From NCBI RefSeq assembly GCF_014645835.1, contig NZ_BMMM01000009.1, positions 275,960 through 339,959 on the forward strand: DNA of 64,000 bases. Reading direction: 5' to 3'. Shown in pieces: positions 53,788-60,497 of this stretch. The translations under genes were made by a program, and so were the position numbers. The DNA is from Streptomyces albiflavescens. GTDB taxonomy: Bacteria; Actinomycetota; Actinomycetes; Streptomycetales; Streptomycetaceae. Each line of letters begins with the position of its first letter. Within the stretch, counting starts at the first letter, position 1. A model generated the notes under the pieces. It was given only the letters and a program-made list of their open reading frames with translations, did no database searches and was not told the origin of the DNA.

Positions 53788-53852
53788 ACGGGCGGTGCGC
53801 CGGGCCTGCCGCCGGTCGATCCGCACAGGCGATGCGCTTCCGGCCGGTCAGC

Positions 53853-54032
53853 TCAGCCCGAGCAGGCGGTGCGCTGTGCCTCCTGCCACTCGCAGACGGG
53901 GCACAGCGTGATCCCCTTGTACGACTCCGGGTACTCCGTCGGCTTCCGGCACAGCACGCACTCGGCGAACGGGGGTCCGTCCGCCGCGGGGGCCGGATCC
54001 GCGTCGGTGCCGGTGGCGCAGTAGTCGCTCAT
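53853..54032 (-). CDS. Small zinc-ribbon protein (59 aa)
   Basis: A short gene easily missed: begins MSDYCATGTDADPAP and contains two Cys pairs, AECVLCRKPTEY and TLCPVCEWQEAQ, spaced as in a zinc ribbon. ATG at 54032, stop at 53853. It lies 28 bp downstream-facing from the deacetylase gene end. Codon use is typical of the neighbourhood. Function unknown. Confidence 0.7.
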   Translation of the reverse strand: MSDYCATGTDADPAPAADGPPFAECVLCRKPTEYPESYKGITLCPVCEWQEAQRTACSG

Positions 54033-54060
54033 GGCTCCAGGGTAGGGGCGGCCCGGCCGT

Positions 54061-54918
54061 TCAGTGGTCAGGGTGCGCTGCCGTCCCGATCAGCTCGGAC
54101 ACCTTCACGAACCGGTACCCCTGCTTGCGCAGCTCGGGAACGATCGTCCGCAGGGCCTCCTCGGTCGTCGGCGCCGCACTCCGCGTGCAGTGCATCACGA
54201 CGACGGATCCGGGCTTCACGCCCTGGAGGACCTGCCGCGCCACGGCATCCGCGTCCGTCGCGAACGCGTCACCGCTCACCACGTCCCACTGCACGGCGGT
54301 CACACCGACGGAGCTCAGCGTCCGCAGGGCCTTCTGGTCGTAGCACCCACCGGGGAAACGGAAGTACGGCATCGCGTTCCGCACGCCCGCCTTCTTGAAG
54401 GCGGTGTACGCCTGCTCCACGTCCGCCCGCATCCGGTCCTCGGGCACGGTCGGCAGGCCGTAGCAGTTGTCGGTGAAGGCGTAGTGGCTGTACGAGTGGT
54501 TGGCGATCTCGAACAGCGGATCCTGCCCGATGTCCTTGGCCTCCTCCGGATACTCGTCGGCCCACCGTCCCGTCATGAACACGGTCGCCGGCACCTTGAA
54601 CGCGCGCAGCGTCGCGATCAGTCGGGGATTGTCGAAGTGCTCCCCGTCCGCCGCCCGGGGCCCCTCATCCGCGGTCATGTCCGCGTCGAAGGTCAGTGCG
54701 ACGGTCTTGTCGGGCGTCCGCGGACCGTTGGTGAAGACGGGGGTCAGTCCTGCGGGACCGGGAGCGAGCGTCGGGGGGCGCGACGGCGCGGCACTGGCGG
54801 ACGCGGGTTGCCCTGGACGGGCGGCTTGCGGGGTGCCGGGGGCACCACAGGCGGCGAGTGCGACCCCCAGGGCGCTGAGGGCGCAGGTCGCGGCGAATCG
54901 TCGTACTGGAATGATCAC
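54061..54918 (-). CDS. Polysaccharide deacetylase lipoprotein (NodB domain)
   Basis: A 285-aa exported carbohydrate esterase 4 enzyme. Lipobox ALAAC closes the signal at about residue 24; a Pro/Ala linker follows. NodB motifs TFDADMT (catalytic Asp and metal Asp), HSYSH (metal His pair), RFPGGCYD and the C-terminal VVMHCT are present. It removes N-acetyl groups from peptidoglycan or another surface glycan. Confidence 0.9.
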   Translation of the reverse strand: MIIPVRRFAATCALSALGVALAACGAPGTPQAARPGQPASASAAPSRPPTLAPGPAGLTPVFTNGPRTPDKTVALTFDADMTADEGPRAADGEHFDNPRLIATLRAFKVPATVFMTGRWADEYPEEAKDIGQDPLFEIANHSYSHYAFTDNCYGLPTVPEDRMRADVEQAYTAFKKAGVRNAMPYFRFPGGCYDQKALRTLSSVGVTAVQWDVVSGDAFATDADAVARQVLQGVKPGSVVVMHCTRSAAPTTEEALRTIVPELRKQGYRFVKVSELIGTAAHPDH

Positions 54919-55042
54919 CGTATGAAGCTATCGTCACAAATGTGACTATTCGGCCCTCCTGGGTGTGTGCCGCGCGGATGCGGCCCCGAAGTCACCTGCC
55001 TGGAGCCGCGACCCGGGGTCCGGGCCGGCACGGCATGACCTG

Positions 55043-55627
55043 CTACGCGCGGTGGAGAATCGCGTCCATCGTCGCTTCCAGATACGCGGGGAAGTCCTCG
55101 CGCGAGGGCAGCGCGGAGGGCACGGCATGGCTGAGCTGGGTGTGCCCCAGGTAGAAGCTATACGCCAGCAGCCCGCGCCGCCGCGCCTCGTCCTCGGCGA
55201 AGCCGAGTTCGGTGAAGAGTCCGGCCAGGTAGTCGATGCGGCGCTCGGTGACCTGCCGCAGCGCGGCGGCGACTTGAGGGTGGTCCGTGCTGGCGAGCAG
55301 CGAGAGCTCGAGCGGATCGGCGCCGGCCGGCTTGGTGACCTCGGTGAACAGTCTGCGCAGACGCTTCTCCGGGTCCGGCTCGGTCTCGACCGCCGCGATG
55401 ATCTCCTCGGTGTCCGCCTCGACCCAGCGGGCGAGCGCCGCCTCGATCAGTGCCTCGCGATGGTCGAAGTGCCAGTAGAAGCTGCCCTTCGTGGCGCCGA
55501 GGCGGGCCGCGAGCGGCTCGACGGCGACCGCCGAGAGGCCGCCGCCTTCACCGATGGCGGCGAGCGCGGCATCCGCCCAGTCGCGGGCGCTGAGCCTGGC
55601 CTTCTTGGTCTGTCGCCGTTGCACCAT
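55043..55627 (-). CDS. TetR-family transcriptional regulator
   Basis: A 194-aa repressor with helix-turn-helix (about 20-60; AVEPLAARLGATKGSFYWHFDHREAL). ATG 55627 is preferred over 55633, which lies inside the operator; the message may be leaderless. Twin palindromes separate it from the DUF2867 gene, so it probably represses itself and that gene. Confidence 0.88.
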   Translation of the reverse strand: MVQRRQTKKARLSARDWADAALAAIGEGGGLSAVAVEPLAARLGATKGSFYWHFDHREALIEAALARWVEADTEEIIAAVETEPDPEKRLRRLFTEVTKPAGADPLELSLLASTDHPQVAAALRQVTERRIDYLAGLFTELGFAEDEARRRGLLAYSFYLGHTQLSHAVPSALPSREDFPAYLEATMDAILHRA

Positions 55628-55629
55628 GA

Positions 55630-55668
55630 CCATACGCTACCGTATGGTTTCCATACGCCAGCGTATGG
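55630..55668. promoter_or_regulatory. Twin TetR operators CCATACG-N4-CGTATGG
   Basis: Two 18-bp dyads, CCATACG-CTAC-CGTATGG and CCATACG-CCAG-CGTATGG, with centres 21 bp apart (two helical turns), lie between the divergent TetR and DUF2867 genes, ending 9 bp before the latter's start. Confidence 0.82.
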
Positions 55669-55677
55669 AGGTACGTG

Positions 55678-56079
55678 ATGGTCAAGGACAGGCCCTTGTC
55701 GGTGGGGTTTCCCGAAGGCGCTCGGTTGATCAGAACAGCCGTGGACCGGCCCGACTATCAGGACGCGTACGCCATGGAATTGCGACCCGGGATGCCGCGC
55801 GATCCGGCGGCCTGGACGGGCATTCTGCGTGACGCCTTCCCGATCGAGGCGCAGCAGGACGGCGAGGCGCTCATGAACGTCAGCACGGCCGGTCTCGACG
55901 CCTGGGCCTCGATCGTCGTCGACGAGAAGTACGTCACCCTCTGCAGTTCGGTGAAGACGAACGCCTGGCGCTCCAGGCTCTATTGGGGCGCCGTGAAAAG
56001 GGTTCACCCCTTCATGGCCCGCGCCATGATGGTTCGCACCCATCGCAGGCTTGCTCGCGCCGCACAGGACGCCGCGTAG
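55678..56079 (+). CDS. DUF2867 domain-containing protein
   Basis: A 133-aa soluble protein with the DUF2867 pattern (DYQDAYAMELRPG, AWASIVVDEKYVTLCSSV and RLYWGAVKRVHPFMARAMM). ATG behind TGGAGG. Divergent to and probably regulated by the adjacent TetR through the twin palindromes. Function unknown. Confidence 0.8.
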   Translation: MVKDRPLSVGFPEGARLIRTAVDRPDYQDAYAMELRPGMPRDPAAWTGILRDAFPIEAQQDGEALMNVSTAGLDAWASIVVDEKYVTLCSSVKTNAWRSRLYWGAVKRVHPFMARAMMVRTHRRLARAAQDAA

Positions 56080-56101
56080 GTGGCCGGCCGGTTCCCGGGT
56101 T

Positions 56102-58234
56102 CTATGGCAACCCCTGGCGGCGAGGGGCCGCACGGTCCGGCGTGAAGGCGCGTGCGCGGGCGACCAGCAGGGCGACGTCGTCGTGGACGTCGGTGTGCCG
56201 GAGTTCGCGGAGGAGCCGGTCGCAGGTGTCCTCCAGGGGGCACTCCGGGGCGTCGAGGACGCGGAGGAGGACATCGAGGCGCTCGTCGATCGGGTGGTGG
56301 CGCGATTCGACCAGTCCGTCGGTGTACAGGACCAGCTGGTCGCCAGGGGCGAGGCTGAGGCGGGTGGTTTCGAAGGGGACGCCGCCGACGCCGAGCGGGG
56401 TGCCGGTGGGCAGATCGAGCAGCTGGGGGCGCCGGCCGCTGCGGATCAGAGCGGGCGGCAGATGGCCGGCGTTGGCGATGTGGCACTCGGCCCGGTGGGG
56501 ATCGTAGGCGGCGTAGACGCAGGTGGCGATGTACTGCTCCAGCCTTGATGTGATCTTGTCGAGGTGCTGGAGGACTCGGGCCGGGTCGAGGTCGAGGTCG
56601 GCGAAGGCGGCGGTGGCCGTGCGCAGACGGCCCATGGCGGCGGCCGCCTGGATACCGCTGCCCATGACGTCGCCCACGACGAGCGCCGTCCTGTCGCCGC
56701 CGAGCGGGAGAACGTCGTACCAGTCGCCGCCGACCTCGTAGGCGGCCTGTGCCGGCAGGTAGCGGGAGGCGACCTGCAGGCCGGGGAGGTGGGGCGGGTG
56801 GTCGGGGAGCAGGCTGCGCTGCAGGGTCTCGGCGGCGTTGCGCACACTCTGGTGCGTCCGGGCGTTGTCGATGCACACCGAGGCGCGGGAGGCGAGTTCG
56901 GTCGCGATGGCGAGGTCGTCCTCGTCGAAGGGCCGGGGGTCGCGAGCGCGGGTGAGGCCCAGGAAGCCGAGGGTGGTGCCGCGTGCGGTGAGGGGGACGG
57001 CCAGGTAGGAGTGCACTCCGGCGCGGGCCAGGAGGGCGGCGGCGTGGTTGTCGCGGGCGATGCGGTTGAGATCGCTGCTGTCGGCGTGAGAGATCAGGAC
57101 GGGCCGGCCGGTGCGCACGCACTGGGTGGCCAGCCGGTCGCTCTCGTATGCGGCGATCCGGCCGGGCGGATCGGCGGCCCGGACGGCTTCGGTGGGGTAG
57201 CCGGCCTTGACCGCGAGGGCGCGGAAGGCCGCGGGGCCGCTGCGGGAGGCGGGGCGGTGCTCGTCGAGGACGGACTCGAGCAGGTCGACGGCGGCCACGT
57301 CGGCGAGGGCGGGAACGGTGACGTCGGCCAGCTCCTGGGCTGTCTGCCCGACGTCCAGGGTGGTGCCGATGCGGGCGGAGCCGTCGGCGATCACGGCGAG
57401 ACGCCGCCGGGTCTCGGTGGCCTCCATGGCCGACTCGTATCGCTCGGTGACGTCCACCACCAGGTCGGCCACCCCCAGAACGCGGCCCTGGGTGTCCTCC
57501 AGCCGGTACAGCGAGATCGACCAGGCGTGTTTTCTGAGCTCCGGGTCGGCCGGGCTGCGGCCGACGATGGTGGACTGGTCGACCAGGGGGACCCCGCTGC
57601 GGAGGACCTCCCGCATCGCGGCCTCCGGCACCTCGAACTTCGTGTCTCGCATGATCTCGCGGTAGGCGCGGCCGAGATGGTCCTTCGCGGGAATGCCGTG
57701 GATCCGCTCCAGAGCGGGATTGACGGCCACGTACCGTAGGTCGGTGTCGAGAATCGCGATTCCGATCGGGGACTGGGAGATCAACCGGGTGGACAGCGCG
57801 ACATCCCGCTCCACCTCGCGCAGCCTGGGGGAGTCGGTGCCAAGGCCGAGGGCGTAGAAGTCGCCCAAGTCGTCCAGCAGCCGCATGTTGCGCAGCTCCA
57901 CCAGCCTCGTGCCGCCCCCCTTGCACTTGATGGGGAACGTGCCACCCCAGCTCTGCCCGGTCTCCATGACCTCGACGAACTTCTTGATCACCCAGTCCCA
58001 GTGCTCTTCGTGGACCATCAACTGCACGGCGTACTGCCCGAGCGCCTCCGCCGCGGTGTAGCCGTACAGTTCCTCGGCCTGCGGACTCCACAGGACCACC
58101 CGCCCGTCGGAGTCCAGCAGTACCGCCGCGACACCGAGGAGATCCATCAGCCCGCTCGGCTGCGACGGCCCTCCCTCCGGCCGAGGGGCGTCCCGCCGGT
58201 CGAGGTCCACGAGAGGCCGTTCGGCTTCGCTCAT
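56102..58234 (-). CDS. PAS-PAS-GAF-PP2C phosphatase (RsbU/SpoIIE type)
   Basis: A 710-aa cytoplasmic signalling protein. Two PAS domains (about 28-135 and 150-265; DSDGRVVLWSPQAEELYG, DTDLRYVAVNPALERIHG), a GAF domain (about 280-450) and a C-terminal PP2C-type serine phosphatase (about 485-695) with metal Asp motifs VGGDWYDV, VGDVMGSGIQAAA, DGLVESR and HDDVALL. Streptomyces use such proteins in sigma-factor and anti-sigma networks. The ATG at 58234 follows GGAAGGAG. No anti-sigma kinase gene is adjacent. Confidence 0.9.
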   Translation of the reverse strand: MSEAERPLVDLDRRDAPRPEGGPSQPSGLMDLLGVAAVLLDSDGRVVLWSPQAEELYGYTAAEALGQYAVQLMVHEEHWDWVIKKFVEVMETGQSWGGTFPIKCKGGGTRLVELRNMRLLDDLGDFYALGLGTDSPRLREVERDVALSTRLISQSPIGIAILDTDLRYVAVNPALERIHGIPAKDHLGRAYREIMRDTKFEVPEAAMREVLRSGVPLVDQSTIVGRSPADPELRKHAWSISLYRLEDTQGRVLGVADLVVDVTERYESAMEATETRRRLAVIADGSARIGTTLDVGQTAQELADVTVPALADVAAVDLLESVLDEHRPASRSGPAAFRALAVKAGYPTEAVRAADPPGRIAAYESDRLATQCVRTGRPVLISHADSSDLNRIARDNHAAALLARAGVHSYLAVPLTARGTTLGFLGLTRARDPRPFDEDDLAIATELASRASVCIDNARTHQSVRNAAETLQRSLLPDHPPHLPGLQVASRYLPAQAAYEVGGDWYDVLPLGGDRTALVVGDVMGSGIQAAAAMGRLRTATAAFADLDLDPARVLQHLDKITSRLEQYIATCVYAAYDPHRAECHIANAGHLPPALIRSGRRPQLLDLPTGTPLGVGGVPFETTRLSLAPGDQLVLYTDGLVESRHHPIDERLDVLLRVLDAPECPLEDTCDRLLRELRHTDVHDDVALLVARARAFTPDRAAPRRQGLP

Positions 58235-58503
58235 GGCAGGCACTCCTTCCGTCGACCGGTGCCACGGGGGCCATCCGTCGGCCTGGCTGGAGCGGGACCT
58301 GTCTGTGTCTGCAAGTGCTTCGGATTCCATGGTCCCCCCGGAACACCGGACGACGCACCCCTGTCCTTCGCGGCACATGCTCTGCGACCGCGCCGACAGC
58401 TCACATGGTGGTCGGCCTCGTCTCATTCTTCGGTCACCCGACCGGTGCCTGGGCGCACACTGGAAGCAGAAGTCCATGCATCAGCCGAACGTGGAGGTGC
58501 GTC

Positions 58504-58935
58504 ATGAGCATCCTCGAAGAACACGTCGATGTCGGAGTTCCGATCGACAAGGCCTGGGAAAGCCTTCATCGGGTGGAGAACTATCCGCGCTTCGTGGAAG
58601 GAGTGCGCGATGCCCGTACGGAGGCGGGTGGCCGAGCGCATCTGGACGTCGAGGCCGGCGGCCAGGCGCGGGAATTCGAGGCCCGGGTCTCCGACCGCAG
58701 TGGAGAGCGCGCGATGGAGTGGCGCACCACAGGCGCCGCGGAGCTGACGGGATCCTTCTCGCTGCAGCCGATCGACAAGAACCACACCCGGGTCCAGGCA
58801 CGGCTCGAGTACGACCCCGACAGCATCAGGGAGACCTTCGGCGGGCCTAAGGGATTCGCCCAGGCGAACGCGGTCGAACGGCTCGTCCGCAGCGATCTGG
58901 AGCAATTCAAGGAGTACGTGGAACAAGGGCGGTGA
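58504..58935 (+). CDS. SRPBCC/START-like small protein (cyclase/dehydrase type)
   Basis: A 143-aa protein of the SRPBCC fold (EHVDVGVPIDKAWESLHRVENYPRFVEGV is the typical N-terminal strand-helix). ATG behind GTGGAGG. A perfect terminator follows. It is divergent from the PP2C phosphatase gene. Likely a ligand-binding or stress-related protein; ligand unknown. Confidence 0.85.
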   Translation: MSILEEHVDVGVPIDKAWESLHRVENYPRFVEGVRDARTEAGGRAHLDVEAGGQAREFEARVSDRSGERAMEWRTTGAAELTGSFSLQPIDKNHTRVQARLEYDPDSIRETFGGPKGFAQANAVERLVRSDLEQFKEYVEQGR

Positions 58936-58958
58936 GCGGCCGCCCTCCGCGGCAGGCC

Positions 58959-58986
58959 GGGCCCTCCGCGACAGCGGAGGGCCCTT
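58959..58986 (+). terminator. Terminator after the SRPBCC gene
   Basis: A perfect 11-bp stem GGGCCCTCCGC-GACA-GCGGAGGGCCC followed by TT, 23 bp past the stop. Confidence 0.85.
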
Positions 58987-59084
58987 CCCTGGACATTCAT
59001 CAGGCGCTCGCGGCTCTCCTCTGTCGAAGTCGGCACCGCCCGAGATCACTCCGATGACAGACCCTGGGCCTCCCTGGCTGCGGA

Positions 59085-59275
59085 GGGAAGTCGCTGCTGG
59101 ACAGGTCTTTGCCTGCGTCGGTGAAGGCACCGGTCAGAAAGCCCCTGCCGAGCGGCGAGTACGGCACGAAGGCGACCCCCAGCGCGGCGGCCGCGCCCAT
59201 CGCGCTGCGCTCGACGTCCGGCTGAAGACCGACCACTCCGACTGCGGGGCGGTGATCGGGTGGACGGCGTGGCGG
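59085..59275 (-). pseudogene. Aldo/keto reductase remnant
   Basis: About 60 codons match the middle of an aldo/keto reductase: HAVHPITAPQSEWSVFSR in one frame and then DVERSAMGAAAALGVAFVPY followed by SPLGRGFLTGAFTDAGK in the next. A single missing G in the FSR/DVE junction explains the shift. Both ends of the gene are absent. The rest of the gap (58987-59400) shows no gene. Confidence 0.72.
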
Positions 59276-59400
59276 CCGTCAGGGTGGTTTCTCGGCGCCG
59301 GATGATCCCTTCCCTCGCACCCGGTGGAATACGGGCTCGGAGCAGCCGTCCCTACCGTATGCCGGGCCGAATGGTCCGGCCCAGTGAGGAGTGAAGGTTC

Positions 59401-59634
59401 ATGGCCGTGTGCGAGGTCTGCAGCAACGACTACGACATGACATTCGAAGTACGGGCGGCCGGCGCCGTCCACATTTTCGACAGCCTTGAATGCGCGGCGC
59501 AGCGGATGGCCCCGACCTGTGACAACTGTCAGTGCCGCATCCTCGGCCACGGCCTGCAGGCCGATGGCCAGTTCTTCTGCTGTGCCCACTGCGCACGTCA
59601 GCGCGGACACGCCCAACTGGTCGACCACGCCTGA
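59401..59634 (+). CDS. Small Cys-rich metal-binding protein (metallothionein-like)
   Basis: A 77-aa protein with nine or more Cys in paired motifs: VCEVCSND at the start, then TCDNCQCRILGHG and FFCCAHCARQRGH. The second part resembles bacterial metallothionein/treble-clef domains that bind Zn or Cd. ATG behind GTGAAGG. It lies upstream of the Q-rich gene on the same strand, but that gene has its own promoter. Confidence 0.75.
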   Translation: MAVCEVCSNDYDMTFEVRAAGAVHIFDSLECAAQRMAPTCDNCQCRILGHGLQADGQFFCCAHCARQRGHAQLVDHA

Positions 59635-59777
59635 CGAGGCGGCCGTCGCACGGACACCCTGCCGGGAGCCGCCGTCAGCCGTGCGGCGGCACGTCCACGG
59701 CAACCGCTGGGCGGGACACCCCCGATGCCGTCCGTCGCTCGCGATACCCGTACCCGCGAACGGTGTGCTGCTCCCGA

Positions 59778-59806
59778 TTGCGGTCACAGCGACACCCACT
59801 TAGGTT
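59778..59806 (+). promoter_or_regulatory. Promoter of the Q-rich gene
   Basis: -35 TTGCGG (59778-59783), 17-bp spacer, -10 TAGGTT (59801-59806), a good housekeeping-sigma match. It predicts a leader of about 70 nt. Confidence 0.6.
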
Positions 59807-59828
59807 CGAGACGTCGGAAACTTCCGAT

Positions 59829-59859
59829 AAAGCCAACATGGTCCCATATGTTGGCTTTT
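59829..59859 (+). terminator. Attenuator-like hairpin in the Q-rich gene leader
   Basis: AAAGCCAACAT (59829-59839) pairs perfectly with ATGTTGGCTTT (59848-59858) across an 8-nt loop and runs into TTTT, 27 nt before the start codon. This is shaped like an intrinsic terminator, rare in Streptomyces leaders, and suggests conditional read-through or mRNA stabilisation. Confidence 0.7.
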
Positions 59860-59885
59860 CCATGGTGGCATCGAATGGAGCATTC

Positions 59886-60368
59886 ATGTCGGTGATGACC
59901 GGTACCCAGCCCCTGCAGCAGTACGGCCAGCAGCAGTACGGCCAGCAGATGGGCGGCCAGCAGCAGATCGCACAGGTCGTCCAGCAGGCGATCCAGCAGG
60001 CCTGCCAGCAGGCGAGCCAGCAGATCGCGCAGCGCATGCAGCAGTCGCTGCAGCAGATCCAGCAAGTCCAGCAGCAGCTTCAGCAGCAGGGCCTGGCCCA
60101 GCAGGCGCACCCGTACCTCGCCCTCTCGCTGCACCACACGCTGCACACGGGCATCCGTCACGCTGTGGAGCAGTCCGTGCAGCAGGCGCTGCCGACCGCG
60201 ATCGTGACGCTGCTTCAGCAGAGCCAGCAGGGCCAGCCGGGCCAGCCGGGCCAGCAGCAGTGGGGTGGCGGGTTCGGCCAGCAGCCCTTCGGGCAGCAGC
60301 AGTTCCCGCAGTTCCAGCAGCCGGGCTTCGGCTACGGCCAGGTGGGTCAGCCCTTCGGTATCGGCTGA
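59886..60368 (+). CDS. Glutamine-rich low-complexity protein
   Basis: A 160-aa protein with 57 Gln (36%). Residues 25-70 repeat a tetrad xxQQ (VVQQAIQQACQQASQQ) predicting an amphipathic helix; a less biased segment (about 75-105, HPYLALSLHHTLHTGIRHAV) separates this from a Gly/Gln/Phe/Pro tail (FGQQPFGQQQFPQFQQ) of prion-like composition. There is no signal peptide or helix through the membrane. ATG behind TGGAG. It is followed by a 17-bp hairpin and then the inactive subtilase gene. Function unknown; self-assembly is plausible. Confidence 0.75.
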   Translation: MSVMTGTQPLQQYGQQQYGQQMGGQQQIAQVVQQAIQQACQQASQQIAQRMQQSLQQIQQVQQQLQQQGLAQQAHPYLALSLHHTLHTGIRHAVEQSVQQALPTAIVTLLQQSQQGQPGQPGQQQWGGGFGQQPFGQQQFPQFQQPGFGYGQVGQPFGIG

Positions 60369-60384
60369 CCTGCGGGCGGCGTGC

Positions 60385-60423
60385 GATGCGGTGTGCCCGG
60401 AGTCGTTCCGGGCACACCGCATC
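60385..60423 (+). terminator. Strong hairpin between Q-rich and subtilase-like genes
   Basis: A perfect 17-bp stem (GATGCGGTGTGCCCGGA with its complement) and 5-nt loop GTCGT, 17 bp past the Q-rich stop. It should terminate or reduce transcription into the next gene. Confidence 0.85.
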
Positions 60424-60497
60424 ACCGTGAAAGCGCGAGCCGCCCTTCGCCGGGTCAGGGAGCACAAGGACAACGAGGCGTGGTGAAGGTGGACGTA

